Part shown: piece by piece, positions 22,677 through 35,129 of the stretch | Position numbering within the stretch: the stretch's first letter is position 1 | How the letters are laid out: each line of letters opens with the position of its first letter | Translations under genes and position numbers: made by a program | Assembly (NCBI GenBank): GCA_026636295.1 | Contig: CP089464.1 | Coordinates: 682,001-746,000, forward strand | Direction: 5' to 3' | Length of the DNA: 64,000 bases | DNA from: Medakamo hakoo | Lineage: Eukaryota > Chlorophyta > Trebouxiophyceae > Coccomyxaceae | The notes under the pieces: model-generated | Database searches by the model: none | The model's input: the letters and a program-made list of their open reading frames with translations, nothing else | Told to the model about the DNA's origin: nothing

Positions 22677-23223
22677 TGCTTTTTGCTTTGCCGGTCGCGG
22701 ACGAGGCACGCGCAGGGCTCCTTTCCGCTCTCCAAGCTTTTTTTCGAAAAGCGTGGACGTCAGAGTCACGTGTGCGAAGGGGAACGCACCGGAGGCGGGG
22801 CCATCGTGGGGCTGGAAACGGGCGGCGAAGGCGGAGGTGCGGAGATGGTGGAGTGTGCTGCGTGGGCGCTTGCGTCCGGCCGAGCCTGCGCGCATGGCGT
22901 GCGAGCCGCAGCCCGGCCGATGGCGGCCGGGGTCATCCGACACGGAACTCCCGCAGCGGAGACGGGCGCACACTTGACGACATTTCGGCAGCCCCGGAGC
23001 GCAGGGTTTGGGCCCGGATGGGCGCGCATTGGTGGGTGTCGGAAGGCGGAAGAGAAACGGGAGAGGGGGGGGGTGGACGGCCGTGCGGTGGATTTTTGGC
23101 CGAGTAGAGAGGCGGCCCAGCCTGTGCTCCCACACCCTCCTTCCACCCGCCCCGTGCTGTGGCCTGTCCAGTGTTTCCTTCCTTCCCCGCACACGCCACA
23201 CGCTCTCACACGCACGGCCTGTC
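22677..23223. promoter_or_regulatory. Divergent promoter region, PPDK / coiled-coil gene
   Basis: These 547 bp separate divergent start codons. The sequence is GC-rich with a short T-run near 22738-22745 and a G-run near 23065. I found no exon with proper borders, no tRNA-like fold and no repeat. Both promoters and the 5' UTRs must lie here. Confidence 0.45.
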
Positions 23224-25044
23224 ATGCTGGAGGACGCCCTGAGCGCCGACCCGGCCCCGCCGCTGGCCGTCGACGGCGGCGAGAGCGAGGACGAACAGGT
23301 GCGAGTGGTCGTCTCTTGATGGCGGCGGGGGGGGGGGGGCGCCGCTCGCGCGTCGCGCGCGGTCGTGCCACGCTCGGTTCCTCGGTACCCGCCACGCTCC
23401 GCGCGGCTTGGCGGGTGGTCATCATCGCGCAGACGGGTCTGCAGCATAGAACGGGGCCCGCCAGCCTTTGGACACCGCGTCCGCCGACGTACAAGCCCAT
23501 GTGAAAACGCCCGCGGCGGGCGTTCGCTCCCCCCTCTCCCCCCGTCGCGCTCCCCGCGTGCACTCACGTTCCGCCACATGCCCTCTCCGTCCCACCCCTC
23601 CCACTCCACCCTGCAGACCAACCTGCGCATCACCGCGGACACGCCGTCCAGCATGTGCAGCGGCGGCGAGGATGGTGAGTCTTTTGAGTGGGGCAGCGTG
23701 TTTTGGCAAACGCATGGGCGCCGAGTTTCGGCCTCCCAGGCTTTCGGTCGCGCCCCTCTTTCCGGCCCGCCGTCTGCACGCCACCAGCCTCTGCCCTGCC
23801 GCCCGCACCCGCGGTGATGAAAAGCTGCGGATCCAGTCTCCCTGCCACGCAAGTCGCGGAAGGGAGCGGAGCTTGAACGTGGCGGTGAGAGGGCCGTCTG
23901 TCGGTGGAAACCTTCGAAAAAAGGGCATTCGCGCCCGCCCCGCGCCTCACCACCCTCCCCTCCTCTCAACCCTGCAGCCTCCCCCTCCGCCCCGTCCGAC
24001 GCCTCCTCCGCCGGCCGCGTCACCGCCGCCGCCCTCAAGCTGGAACGCGCCGTCGGCGCCGCCGCCCGCGACCGCCTGGCGTCCCTGACCCGCCAGGTGG
24101 AGGAGTTGAGCGGCGCGCTCACCGCCGCGCGGACCGAACTGACCGCAGCCAAGCAGGCCGTGCGCGCCGCGCAGGACGAGGCGGCTGCCGTGCGCAAGGA
24201 ACGCAACACCCTGGCGACCGTGGCGTCCGAAGCGGCCGCCCGTGCCGAAGCCGCGGACGCGGCCGCTGCTGCCGCGGGCAAACGCGCGGCGGCGGTGCGG
24301 TGTGACGCTGCGACCGCCGCGGGCGCGACCGCGGCCGCCAGCGCGGCCAAAGCCCGGGCGGACGCGGCGACGGCCGGCCTGGAACGCGCCCTGGCCGACG
24401 CTGCCGCCGCGCGCAGTGCCGTCGCCGAAGCCGAAGCCGCGGCTGCCGCCGCGTCCGCCCGTGCCGCGGCCGCGGAAGAGGGCGAAGCGGCCGCGGCGGC
24501 CCGGGCCGCGGACGCGGTCGCCGACGCTGCCGCCGCCCGCGCCGACGCGGACGCGGCCCGGGCCGCTGCGTCGGAAGCCCGGTCCGCCCGCACTGCCGCC
24601 GTCCGCGAGCTGGCGGCCGAAGTGGCGCGCGAGCGGGCGGCGCGGCTGGCGGCGGAGGCGCGGGTGGCGGAACTGGCGGACCGGCTCGCGTGGGGCTGGC
24701 AGGAGGGCGCGGCCGACGGCGGGGGGAGTGCGGAGGCTGCCGCCCCCCCGGCGGCCCCGCCGTCCAAGCAGCCCGCCACGCCCGTGCTCCAAGTCGTCGC
24801 CACGACCCCCAGCACGGCCGACGGCCCGCCGCGGTCCATCCCCACGCCCTCCCCAACCTCGGCCAAAAAGCTGAGCGAGTGGTGGGCCGCGCGGACTGGC
24901 AGCAGCGGCGGTGGCGGGCGCAAGGCGCGCCGCAAGCGCACGGACTCGCCCGCCGTGGTGGAGGGGCAGACAGCGACCGAGGGCGGCGAGATCGTGGCGG
25001 CGGCGGCGGGAGGCGGCGCGCCCGCGCCGGCTGTTGCGGCGTGA
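23224..25044 (+). CDS. Ala-rich coiled-coil protein, unknown function
   Basis: Exons: 23224-23298, 23617-23674 and 23978-25044, phases 0 and 1, giving 399 residues. The acidic N terminus (MLEDALSADPAPP, then GGESEDEQ) and a short middle exon (TNLRITADTPSSMCSGGEDG) lead into a long heptad-rich helix, about residues 60-285. This begins LKLERAVGAAARDRLASLTR and QVEELSGALTAARTEL and is almost wholly Ala, Glu, Arg and Lys with regular Leu/Val. The tail includes KKLSEWWAARTG and a basic patch GRKARRKR that could act as a nuclear localisation signal. I recognise no catalytic motif or named family. A structural or scaffolding role is the most that can be said. Confidence 0.7.
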
Positions 25045-25132
25045 GGGGAGGGCGGGCGGCGGCGGGGGCGTGGAGAGAGATCAAAAGGTTGCAAAAAAAC
25101 CCAACCGTTTTTGTGTGTCCCATGCTTTTTTT

Positions 25133-26453
25133 TCAGATGAACGCACCACCCGTCACCTCCAGACTCTGGCCCGAAATGAACGACGCGTAGGGCGACGCCA
25201 ACAACAGCATGGCCCCCGCCGCTTCTTCGGGCGTGCCCACCCGCCTCAGCGGAATCATCATTTCCGCGGCCGCGGATGCGACAGCTTCCCCGCCCGGAAT
25301 GCCCAGCGGCACTTCTTTCCCGCCGACCTTCACGGACGCGGCGCCTTTCTCGCCCGTCAGCCGGGTGGCGATGAAGCCGTACGTCACCGCGTTGGCCCGA
25401 ATGCCCAAGCCCCCCCACTCGCGGGCCAGCGTTTTGGTCAGGCCCAGCACACCCGCCTTGGCCGTCGCGTAGTTGGCCTGGCCCGCATTCCCGTGCGCGC
25501 CCGACGTCGACGACACGTTGATGATGCACCGCGGCCGTGGTCGGCCCGCGGGCCCCTCCGCCTCGGCCTTGGCCGCGTCGCGCATGAACGGCGCCGCGGC
25601 CTGGATGAGGCGGAAGGGCGCGGTGCAGTGGACGGCGAGCATGGCGTCCCAGGCTTCACCCGTCAGGCGGTGAATGACGCCGTCCCAGGTGTATCCTGTG
25701 GCGGGGGGTGGGTGGGTGGGTGTGGGCGCGGGCGTGAGGCGCGGGTGTCCCGCGGGACGGGGAAAAGCACAAGGAAAAGCAGAGACCGCCCGCCCGGGGG
25801 TTGGTCACGTTTTCTTTTTCTCCGCACGCCGCCCCGTACAACGGCCGCCGCCCCGCACCTGCGTTGTTCACGAGGATGTCGATGGACCCGCCGCCAAACG
25901 CGTCCAGCGCCGCGCGCACGCACGCCGGCGCGAACGCCGGGTCCGTGACGTCGCCGGCAAACGCGGCGGCGTCCCCTCCGGCGGCGCGGATGTCCGCGGC
26001 CACGCCTTCCGCTTTGGGACCATCCAAATCCGCGACTAGCACCTTCGCGCCGTGCGCGCCAAACAGGCGGGCGGCGGCCGCGCCCAAACCCTGGCCGGCG
26101 CCCGTGATGATGGCGACCTGTTTTTGGATTGAGAGTTGAGGCGGAGGGAGGGTTACTAACGGAGGGCCCGCGGGCGCGAGTGGTCGCGAGCGGAGAGGAA
26201 AAAACAAACGAGGCGACGCGCCACCCCACCACCACCAAACCCTCACCTGTCCCTCCAGCAGCCGGTCGGGCCGGAATGGTCCGCCCGCCGTGCGCGGGCA
26301 GGCGGCCGCGTCCGAGGGGACGGCGGCGTCGGCTGCCGCGGTCGGCGCGGCGGCGGTCGCAGGCGCGGGAGAGGCAGACACGCCGCTCACATGGCGGGCC
26401 AGGGCCGCGACGCGGCGGGCGGCTGAAGTTGTGGACGGGTCGGACGACGACAT
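25133..26453 (-). CDS. Short-chain dehydrogenase/reductase, FabG-like
   Basis: Exons: 26453-26247, 26117-25859 and 25695-25133, giving 342 residues with all phases consistent. After an Ala/Ser-rich leader of about 85 residues, the Rossmann fold starts VAIITGAGQGLGAAAARLFG with the TGxxxGxG nucleotide motif. VLVADLD follows beta-strand 2. Intron 2 splits the conserved NNAG (VNNAG, then YTWDGVIHRL). The catalytic Ser sits in INVSSTSGAHGN and the Tyr-Lys pair in NYATAKAG. The C terminus SGQSLEVTGGAFI is typical of 3-oxoacyl-ACP reductase-like SDRs. An Asp rather than a basic residue after strand 2 favours NAD(H). The exact substrate cannot be told; a plastid or mitochondrial oxoacyl reductase is one option. 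It is convergent with the coiled-coil gene, 88 bp between stops. Confidence 0.85.
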
Positions 26454-26648
26454 GGGCGGGCGAGTGTGAGATGGAAGGGAGGCCTGCGCGGTCGGACGAA
26501 TTCCCGCTCCGTGAAAGCAACTCTGGGCGCGCACGCCCGCCCAGCCCGGCCGCGCCCGCGCTCTGCGTTGCACTTTCGCGTTTTCCCTTCGCACGGACTC
26601 TCTTGTCTTCCGACAACACCCCAACAACAACCACAACCACCCGCAACC

Positions 26649-29600
26649 ATGCGCGTCGCCCTGGCGGCCGCGGCGCTGCTGGCCAGCCTGGCTTCGGCCT
26701 CAGCCGCGTCCGACTCCACGGCCCGCGCCCCCGTCTCGGCCTCGCTCCTGGGTGAGGGCTGGTCGCTCGTCAACGGCAACGGCTCCGTGTCCCTCGACTC
26801 CATCACCATGCCCACCCACGCCCTGGCGGCGCTGGAGGACGCCAAGGTCATCGGCGACCCGCTGTACCGGTGAGTTGTGTTTGGGAGGGAGGGCTTTGGG
26901 GGAGCGGGCGCGCGACGGGAAACGAAGGCTGTGCGCGCGCGGTCGCCGCATGCGAGCGCACGTGCGCATGCGTGGAAGGTGTGTCCGGCCGAAAGCGGCT
27001 GTGGGCGCGTTGAAATGGCGTTTTCCACGTCTCCTCCAGCCCAGACTCGACCGTGAGTCTGTTGGCTTTGCGTTGCCTGTGGCACGGGCTGTGGCGGGAT
27101 GGTGCTTTATGCCTCTGCTGCGCCGTCGTCTTTTCGTTCGCGGCACAGGGTTTCGGCACGAACGATGTTTTTTCGTGGGTGGGTGGGTGGGCGCGCACAG
27201 CCGCCGGGGCTCCTCCCTCCCCGCTCCGCCGCGCTGCAGGAAACTTCTGAGGCTCCAGAATTTCAGACTGCGTAGGAGCGAGGAAGGGTGTAGACCTCCC
27301 CCGCTGTGCGACCGAGCCCCCTGCTCCACTCTCTCCCTTTCGACTGTTTTTTTTTTCTTCTTTCGGTGCCCGCTTTTCCCCGCGCCATCCATGCGCGCTC
27401 CACCCCATCCTCCTCCCCCCCCCTCCCCCCGCCCACTCACACAGTTTCGGCGAGCTCGACTACCGGTGGGTCGCCCTGGACACCTGGAACTTCTCCCGCG
27501 CCTTTGACGCGCCGCCCGAGCTCCTGGCCCACACGTCCGTCGACCTGGTTGCGACGGGCGTCGACACGGTCGCGACGATCGTCGTCAACGGCCGGCCCGT
27601 CGCGGCCGTCGACAACGCGCACCGCCGCCACCGCGTCGCCCTCAAGGACGTCCTCGTCCCGGGCCGCAACGAGCTGACGTTTGTGTTTGACAGCGCCGTC
27701 AAGGTGGCGTCCGCCCGCAACGCGTCCGCGCCCTACTGGATCCCGTCCCTGACCGAGGCCCAGGTCGCGCCCTTCAACTGGGTGCGCAAGCCGGCCTCCG
27801 ACTTCGGGTGGGACTGGGGCCCCGCCTTCGCGCCCGCCGGCATCTACGGCGACGTCCAGCTGGTCGGCTACTCCGACGCCCACCTGGTCGGCTGCAACGT
27901 CCGCCAGGCCCACTCCTCCCCCGACGCCGGCGGCGGCGTGACCCTGACCTTTGACGCCGTGCTCCAGGCCGTGCAAGCGGGCGAGGGCGGCACCCTGTCC
28001 GTCAGCCCCTCCTCGCCCAACGCGTCGCCGGCCTGGAAGGCGACCGGCACCGTGAAGGCCGCCCGGCCGGGCGCCAACATCGTGTCCCTGTCCCTCGACC
28101 TGCCAGCTGGCTCCTTTGAAAAGTGGTGGCCCGTCGGGTACGGCGGCCAGCCGCTGTACACGTTCGACGTCGTGTACACGCCGGCGTCCGCGCCCGAAGC
28201 CGCGACGGCCCTGTCCCGCCGCGTCGGGCTCCGCACCGTGGAGCTGGTGCGGGAGCCCATCCCGCCCGCGGACGTGGGCGCGGACGGCGGCGAGACCTTC
28301 TACTTCCGCGTCAACGGCGTGCCGGTGTACGCCAAGGGCACCAACATGATTCCGCTGCACATCGTCGCGTCCCGCACGAGCGCGGCCGACCTGGTCGGCA
28401 TGGTCAAGGCGTCCGTGGCCGCCAACATGAACATGATCCGGGTGTGGGGCGGCGGCCTGTACCCGGCGGACGCGTTCTACGACGCGTGCGACGAGGCCGG
28501 CGTCCTGGTCTGGCAGGAGTTCATGGCGGCGTGCGCCCTGTACCCCCGCGACCCCGCCTTCGCGGAGGAGGTGCGCAAGGAAGTCACGTACCAGGCCCGC
28601 CGCCTCAACCACCACGCGTCCCTTGCCATCTGGGGCGGCAACAACGAGATCGAAGCCTCCTTTGGCTGGTTCCCGCCCTCGCGGGCCAACGAGCGCCTGT
28701 ACGTCGCCGACTACACCGCCCTGTTCGTCGACGTCGTCCGGTCCGCCATCCGGGCCGTCGACGCCGGCACCCAGTTCGTCGACACGTCGCCGTCCAAGGG
28801 CGTCCTGGTCAACGACGGGTCCGACTACGTCAAGCGGTGGGGCGACGTGTCGGACTGGCGCCGCGGCGACGTCCACTTTTACACGGTGACGGACGATGCG
28901 CTCAACCTGACCACCTTCCCGCGCGCCAAGTTCGTGTCGGAGTTCGGCTTCCAGTCCTTCGCGTCCTGGGACGCGGTCAAGCCCAACCTGGCCGGGCCGG
29001 GCGACTGGTCGTGGAATGCGACCGCCATCGAGTTCCGCCAGCGCCACCCGGGCAACACGGCCGCCCTCAACACGCAGATGGCCCGCCACTACCAGGTCCC
29101 CGCCGCCTGGGCGGCGCCCGGCCTGGGCAAAGCCGCGGCCGCCGCCGCGCAGGAGGGCCTGTTCAAGGCCTGGATCTACCTGACGCAGGTGTACCAGGCG
29201 GCCGCGTACGAGACGGCGTCCGGCTACTGGCGCCGCATCAAGTCCGAGCCCGACGCCCAGACCATGGGCGTGCTGTACTGGCAGCTCAATGACATTTGGC
29301 CGGTGCGTTGGGTTGGAGGGGGGGGGGGGGGAGGGGGGGGGCGTTGACGGAAAAAGAGCGCGCAGCGCACCGTTGGTCGGGGGCGGGGCACGACGGACAG
29401 ACCCCCACGCGGGCGCGCACCCCACTCGGCCCACACTCTCACCCCCACCCCCTCCGACTCCCACCCCACCCCGCCCCGCACCTCAGGGCTACTCCTGGTC
29501 GTCCATGGACTACGGCGGCGGGTGGAAGCTGCTGCACTACTCGGTCAAACGCTTCTTCGCCCCGTTCCTGGCGTCGGGCGGCCTAAAGGGCGGCGTGGTC

Positions 29601-30257
29601 GACGCGTATGCGACGTCCGACATCAACGCGCCCGTCGCCGGCAGCCTGACCCTGTCCGTCATCCCGCACGACGCGGGCCCCGGCTCCAAGCCGCTCCACA
29701 CCATCACCGCGCCCTTCGACCTGTCCCCGCTCGCGTCGGCGCGGCTGGTGGCCGTCAACGCGACCGACCTCCTGTCGGCCGCGGGCGGCTTCCCGGCCAC
29801 CGACGTGTTTGTCCGCATCACGGCGCTCGCCGAGGAAAAGCCCGCGCCCGGGTCGCCGCCCCTGGCCGGCGGCGGGCCCCTGGCCTCCTCCTGGTCCGTC
29901 TGGCTGGCCGAGCCAAAGGACTCCAAGCTCAACCCGGCGCCGGGGGTGGCCGCGTCCGACTGGAAGCAGACCGGCCCGGCGGAAGCGACGTTCACCCTGT
30001 CCTCCACGGGCGTCGCCCACCACGTGTCGCTGGCCGTCCCGGGCCTGGCCGGCGCCGTCTTCTCCGACTCCAACCTGGCCCTGCTGCCGTGGGAGCCGCT
30101 GGCCCTGACCCTGAGCGCGGCCGAACCGTTCGACGCGGCCGACGTGTCCAAACGCCTGGAAATCACCACGCTCGTCGACGCCTTCTCGTCTTTCGATGCC
30201 GCCTACTTTAAAAAGGCGGGCGCGACCTGTGCGGCGGGGGCTGGGGCCAAGGAGTGA
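26649..30257 (+). CDS. MANBA: Beta-mannosidase, GH2 family, secreted
   Basis: The enzyme removes terminal beta-linked mannose from N-glycan cores and manno-oligosaccharides, usually in the lysosome/vacuole or outside the cell. Exons: 26649-26869, 27445-29302 and 29487-30257, giving 949 residues. A signal peptide is clear (MRVALAAAALLASLASASA). The sugar-binding and immunoglobulin-like domains follow, with the beta-mannosidase hallmark SDFGWDWGPAFAPAGI. The TIM barrel has the acid/base Glu475 in AIWGGNNEIE and the nucleophile Glu573 in FVSEFGFQS. WQLNDIWP precedes intron 2 and GYSWSSMDYGG follows it, as in animal and plant beta-mannosidases. Length matches the family (about 880-950). Intron 1 is long (575 bp), with T- and G-rich stretches. 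Confidence 0.95.
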
Positions 30258-30559
30258 AGTGGAGAGGGGGGGGGTGGCTTTTTTTTCCATGGGGGGTGGT
30301 TGGACGTGGTCGGGGGTGACGCGTCCGCGCGTGCCCCGACCGCTGAGAGAGACACTAAAAGCATCGTAATCCCATTATTTAAGTGAATGAACCTTTTGTA
30401 TCCGGCTCGACGTGGCGCGCTCCCTCACTCAAGTCTCCGTGTTCATCTTTTTTTGACACGCACGTTTCCCCGTCTCTTTCTTTTCAACAGCAGCGCACAC
30501 AACGGAAGCAGTAAGACACACTCACACAAAACACAGGAAGAAAGACACACAACATTGGT
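30258..30559. other. Convergent intergenic region, MANBA / TNPO1
   Basis: These 302 bp lie between two stop codons. The sequence is unusually AT-rich for this window, with TTATTTAAGTGAATGAACC near 30374-30392 and T-runs near 30278, 30448 and 30478. This is where both 3' ends and polyadenylation sites should fall. No gene is seen. Confidence 0.5.
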
Positions 30560-33500
30560 TCAGAGCCCGCACATGGCGGCCAGCTTTTCCCGCACGCCCG
30601 GCGGGAGCGGCGCCAGCGCAGCCGCCCAGCCTGGGCCGCCCGCCCCGCCCAGCGCGTCCCTGTACGCCCGCACCAGGGCCGCCAGCTCGTGGGCCAGGCC
30701 CTCACAGCGCAGGGGCAGCGCCCACGACGCGACGGCCTCGGCCAGGGGCGCGAACGCGGGCGGCGCGCCCGCGGCCGGGCACCGGCGCAGCAGCGCCGCC
30801 AGGCCCAGGAACGCGTGCTCCTTCTCGACGTCGTCCCGCACGCCCGCCAGGGCCGCCGCCCAGGCCGGGAGCAGGGCGGGGGCGGCGGGCGCGAGCGCGT
30901 CGGGCGCCGCCCAGGCCAGGCGGCCGAGCGTGATGGCCGCGTTCTCGACGAGCGACCGCGGGACGGGCGGCGGCGGCGGGGGCGGCGGGTGCGGCGGGTG
31001 CGGGTGTGGCGCGCCCGGGTGACCGGCCGGCGGCACCGCCGACGCGAGCAGGGCCAGCAGCCGCTCCGCCGCGGGTTCGGCCAGGGCCGCGACAGCCGCC
31101 GGCGGCACTTTGAGGCCGAGCTCGCCCAGCGCCCAGCACGCGTTGTTGGCGGCGGCCACGCAGCCGGGCGGGATGGGCGGCGGCACGCCGAGCGCCGACA
31201 CGCACTCGGCCAGGAGCGCGCCCGCGGCGGGGGGCGCGCACTCGTGGTCGCCGGCGCCGCCGCTCCCGCCCACCAGCAGCTCGGGCGCGGCGCGGGCCAG
31301 GTCGCCGACCAGGGCGAACGCGGATTGGCGCACGTCCGGGTCCGGGTCGCGGGCGCAGGACAGGACGAGGGACGACAGGTGGGCGGACGGCGCGCCCTCC
31401 CCGCCCGCCGCCGCCGCCGCCGCGCCCAGCACGCCCGCCGCCGCCGGGCCCAGCCCCTCCGCCAGGCCAGACACCAAGTCGAGGGATCCAATGACCCAGT
31501 CGCGTGCGGGTTCGGACGGCGGGCGGGCGGACCGGGCCGCGACGCCGGCGCCGAGCGTGGCCACGGCGCGGCGCGCGACCGCAGGCGCGGCGCACCCCAG
31601 GCCACCGCCCATCGCGGCCGCCAGCGCGGTCAGGCACTCCAGCAGGGGCAGCGCCTCCCTGTCCGCGGCGACGGCCCAGGCCGCGCCCGCGCCCGCCGCC
31701 GCCGCGAGCTCGTCAGGCCCGGCGCCCGGGAGGGGCGGGCGCGGCAGGTCTCCCTCGCGGCCGCCCAACCGCTCCCACCGCCGCAGTAGCGGCGGCAGCA
31801 GGCGCGCCGCCGCGGGTCCGGCCGGGTCGCCCAGCGCGCCCGACGGCCCCGCCGCGTCGGCCAGGGTGGCCAGCGCGTCGTACAGCATGCGCGCGGGGCG
31901 GCGGCCGTAACCGTCACACGCGGCGGCCAGCGCGTCGACAATCGGCGGCAGGCGCTGCGCGACGAGCAGGGGGCCGATGCGGCCGCCCGCGGCCAGGGCG
32001 GCAGCGGTGGCGGCGGGCGAGGAGGCGGGGAGTGGGGGCGGGGGCGTCTGGGGCGGCGCCGGCGCGTCGCCGCCGTCGCTGGAAGACGACGCGCGGCGGG
32101 CGCCGGCGGGCGGGGGCAGCCCGCCGCCGCCGCCGCCGCGGGCCGGGGGCGCGGCCGCGCCGCCCACCTCCTCCACCAGCGTCGCCACGGCCGAGCAGGC
32201 GGCTTCCTGCACGCGCGGGTTGTGGTCCAGGACGGAGGCCAGCAGGCCCGCCAGGACGGCGTCCAGCTGGGCGACGGCCGCGGCGCCCGCCGCGCCGGCC
32301 GCGGCCGCGGCGGCCGCGTCCGGGGCGGGGGGCAGGGGCGCGGCCGCGGGCGGCGGCGCCGCCGGCGCGGGCGGCGCGGACGACGCGTGCAGGCGCAAGC
32401 CTGGACCGGCGCAGTCAGGGCCGCCGTGGTGGTGAGGCGGCGGCGGCGGCGCGGCGGCCAGGGCGGCGGCTGCGGCAGCGGCCGCGCCGGCGGCGCCCGC
32501 GGACGCGAGCCACCGCCCGTAACGGGACAGCGCCCACGCGGAGATGGCGCGGACGAGCGGCCGGGCGTCCGACAGGGACGGCAGCAGCAGGGCAACCAAG
32601 TCCGGCAGGGCGGGCGCGAGGCCGGGGCCGCACCCGTCGGCCAGCGCGCCGAGCGCGAGGATGGCGGCCTCTCGCGCGCGCCACCCGCCGGCCGGGCCGG
32701 GCCCGCCCGACGCGCCGGCCGCCAGGCGGGCTTGGACGGCGGGCGCGACGACGGGCAGCAGCTCGTCGCCGTAGGCCAGGGCCAGCGCGTCCAGCGCGGC
32801 GGCGGAGCACTTGCGCAGCGTCCACGCGCCGACGGCGGGCGGGCCGGGCGGGGCATCGCCCGCCCGCCCGCCGCCACCGCCGACCCAGGGCGGCGGCTCG
32901 CCGCCGCCCCCCCCTCCCGGCCGCCGGGCCGCCGCCGCTTCTTCCGCCGCCTCCGCGTCCGCGACTTCCTCGTCGTCCTCGTCGTACTCCATGTTGGAGA
33001 CGAGGGCGGGGACGAGGGCGGGCAGCGCCGGGCGCAGGGCGGCCAGGCCGGCGGGCGGCGCGCCCGCGGCCGCGGCGCCCCAAAACTCGGCGGCCTCCCG
33101 CGCCACCGCCGGGTCCGGGTCGGCCAGCGCGCGCAGGAAGAGCGTGCCCAGGGCGGGCGCGTGCGACGGGCTCAGCAGCGGCGGGTGGGCGGGCAGCAGG
33201 GCGACGAGGGCGGCGCCCGCGGCCGCGCGCGCGGCCGGGTCGGGGCACGCCGCGGCCACGCCGTAGAAGCCGCCCGCCAGGCCGCCCAGGCCGCCGGGGA
33301 CGGAGCCGGCGGCGGCGGCCAAGCCGGCGGGGGAGGACGCCAGGGCGGCCAGGGCCGAGGTAGCGGCGGAGACGACGCCCGGCGGCGCCGTCGCCGGCGC
33401 GCCGACGAGGGCGAGGAGGCGCGGCACCAGCAGCGCGGCCGGGCGGGCTGTGGGCGCGACCGCGCCGCCGCCGCCCAGCACCGCCGCCGCCGCCGCCGCC

Positions 33501-34854
33501 GCCGCTGCGCCAGCCGCGTCGTCCACCAGGAGGCCTTCTTCGTCGCCGAGGAGGGCGACGGGCGCGTCCAGGGCGGCGGGCGCGTCTTCCGCGACTTTCA
33601 AGAGCGCGTCGAGCGCGCCCGCCAGCGTCGGCGGGATGGGCGGGTGGTGGCTGTGGTGGCCGTGGTGGCCGCGCCCGCCCGCCTCGGCCGGCAGGCCCAG
33701 CGCGCCCACTAGGGCCGCCAACCCCGCCGGCCAGGCGCCAAAGCCGCCGTCGCCCGCGACGACGGCGGCGAAGCAGGAGCCGGCCGCGCGCCGGGTGGCG
33801 GGGTCGGGGTCGGACAGCGCGGCCAGGAGGGCGGCGCGCGCATACGGCGTCGCGGGCGGTGGCGGCGGCGGCGGCGGCGGGTGCGGCGGCGCCCCGCCCG
33901 CGCCGGACGGCCCGGCGGGTCCGCCTCGGTTGCCTGAAGCCGTCCCGGGTCCCAGGTTGTTCTTCAGTAAGAGGCCGGCGCCCTGGCGGACCTGTGTGTG
34001 TCGGAAGTGAGGAGGCGGGTGGTGAGCGAGGCGGGAAAGCCGCGGCCGTGGCCGGGGAAAAAAATGCATGGCCCGTCCATCCGGCAGCGAGCGCGCGGGG
34101 GGGCTGCGCAGCCCCAGGCCTGCGGCCCGCACCCTCAGCAGACGGAGGCCGGGGCTGCCCTGCTCAATGCAGGAGCATTGTGGCGCCGGCCACAAGCCGG
34201 GCCGGCCGCTCTCCCGAGCCCCGGCGGACCCACCCACCCACCCACGCACTCCACCCCCCCCCCCCCCCCCCCCCATCCACCCTCGCGCCCGCCACTCTCA
34301 CCTCGCCCGGCAGGCCCGCCCCGTGCGCCAGGATGCAGGCCAGGTAGTTGTTGAAGTCTGGGTACGCCCGGCACGCCTCCAGGTGGGCCAGGATCTGTTC
34401 CGTTGGGGTGGGGTGAAGGGTGGGCGGTGAGGCGGGGGCGGGCGGAGGCGCCGCCCCGCCCGGCCCTGGCGGGCGGGTGCCGCGCCCGCCAGCACTGACT
34501 CGGACGGGGCGGGGCAGCACCGGGCGACAAGGACGCGCGCCCCTCCCTCTCAGACACGGCCCCACTCCCGCCCACCCCGCCGTATCCTGGGTCGGGCACG
34601 GCCCGCTGTGTCCCGTGGACGCGACGGACGGCCCTGGGTGGCACTGCCGGCGGCCCCGGCTGCCGCGCCCGGCTTGCGCCGCGGCAGGGAATCGCTCGAA
34701 AAACCACTCGCATCCCCCGACACGCCGCAAAACAGGCCGCACGTACCTGCCCCTGGTTCGCGCCGGGCGAGTGCACTTCAGCCAGCAGGCCCGCGATGTG
34801 GGACACGCCCGCCGGCACGGGCGCCCAGTCGGCCGCGTCCGGCGGGAGGGTCAT
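30560..34854 (-). CDS. TNPO1: Transportin-1 (karyopherin beta-2)
   Basis: Transportin-1 is a HEAT-repeat importin that carries PY-NLS cargoes, such as RNA-binding proteins, into the nucleus under Ran-GTP control. Exons: 34854-34747, 34394-34302 and 33991-30560, all phase 0, giving 1,210 residues. The first two exons spell the family N terminus: HIAGLLAEVHSPGA, then AHLEACRAYPDFNNYLACIL, then VRQGAGLLLKNNLG. Later landmarks are WTLRKCSAAALDALALAYGD, LVRAISAWALSRYGRW, NPRVQEAACSAVATL, YDALATLADAAG, SLDLVSGLAEGLG, PDVRQSAFALVGDLA and VENAAITLGRLAW. The C terminus REKLAAMCGL parallels human KERLAAFYGV. It is about 320 residues longer than animal transportin because of Ala/Gly/Pro inserts between helices, including a His-rich loop (HHGHHSHHPP). 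The acidic loop that usually releases cargo is short (EYDEDDEE). Confidence 0.93.
34253..34274. repeat. C-run (about 22 nt) in TNPO1 intron 2
   Basis: A homopolymer of about 22 C on the plus strand, G-run in the sense strand, lies about 30 bp inside the donor of TNPO1 intron 2. Exact length may be affected by sequencing. Confidence 0.8.
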
Positions 34855-35129
34855 GGCGTCTTTTTTGTGTGCAGCGCAAGGACGGGGCTGCGCCTGGGCG
34901 ACAGCAGCGCTCTCTCACAGCGGCTCGGCCGCACAGCCGGACGCCGACGCTGGGGCGTGCTCACGCGCACCCAGGCCGCGCGCACACGCACGCAGGAGGA
35001 AAGAAAGCGACGCCCCCGCCAGGGCTCCTCTCTCTCTCTCTCTCCCACCTCTTTTGTTTCTGTGTAGGGAGAGGGCCATTCGCTCGCAGACCCATAAAAA
35101 ACAAACACAACACACTCGGCGACCTGACG

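Noticed and set aside
22524-25529. A 1,001-codon minus-strand open frame over the coiled-coil gene and PPDK start
   Set aside because: It runs across promoters and two real genes, has no conserved motif and conflicts with exons supported by splice phase.
31504-33363. A 619-codon plus-strand open frame opposite transportin
   Set aside because: It is Arg/Pro/Ala nonsense produced by GC-rich codons on the complementary strand; the minus-strand reading spells conserved transportin motifs.
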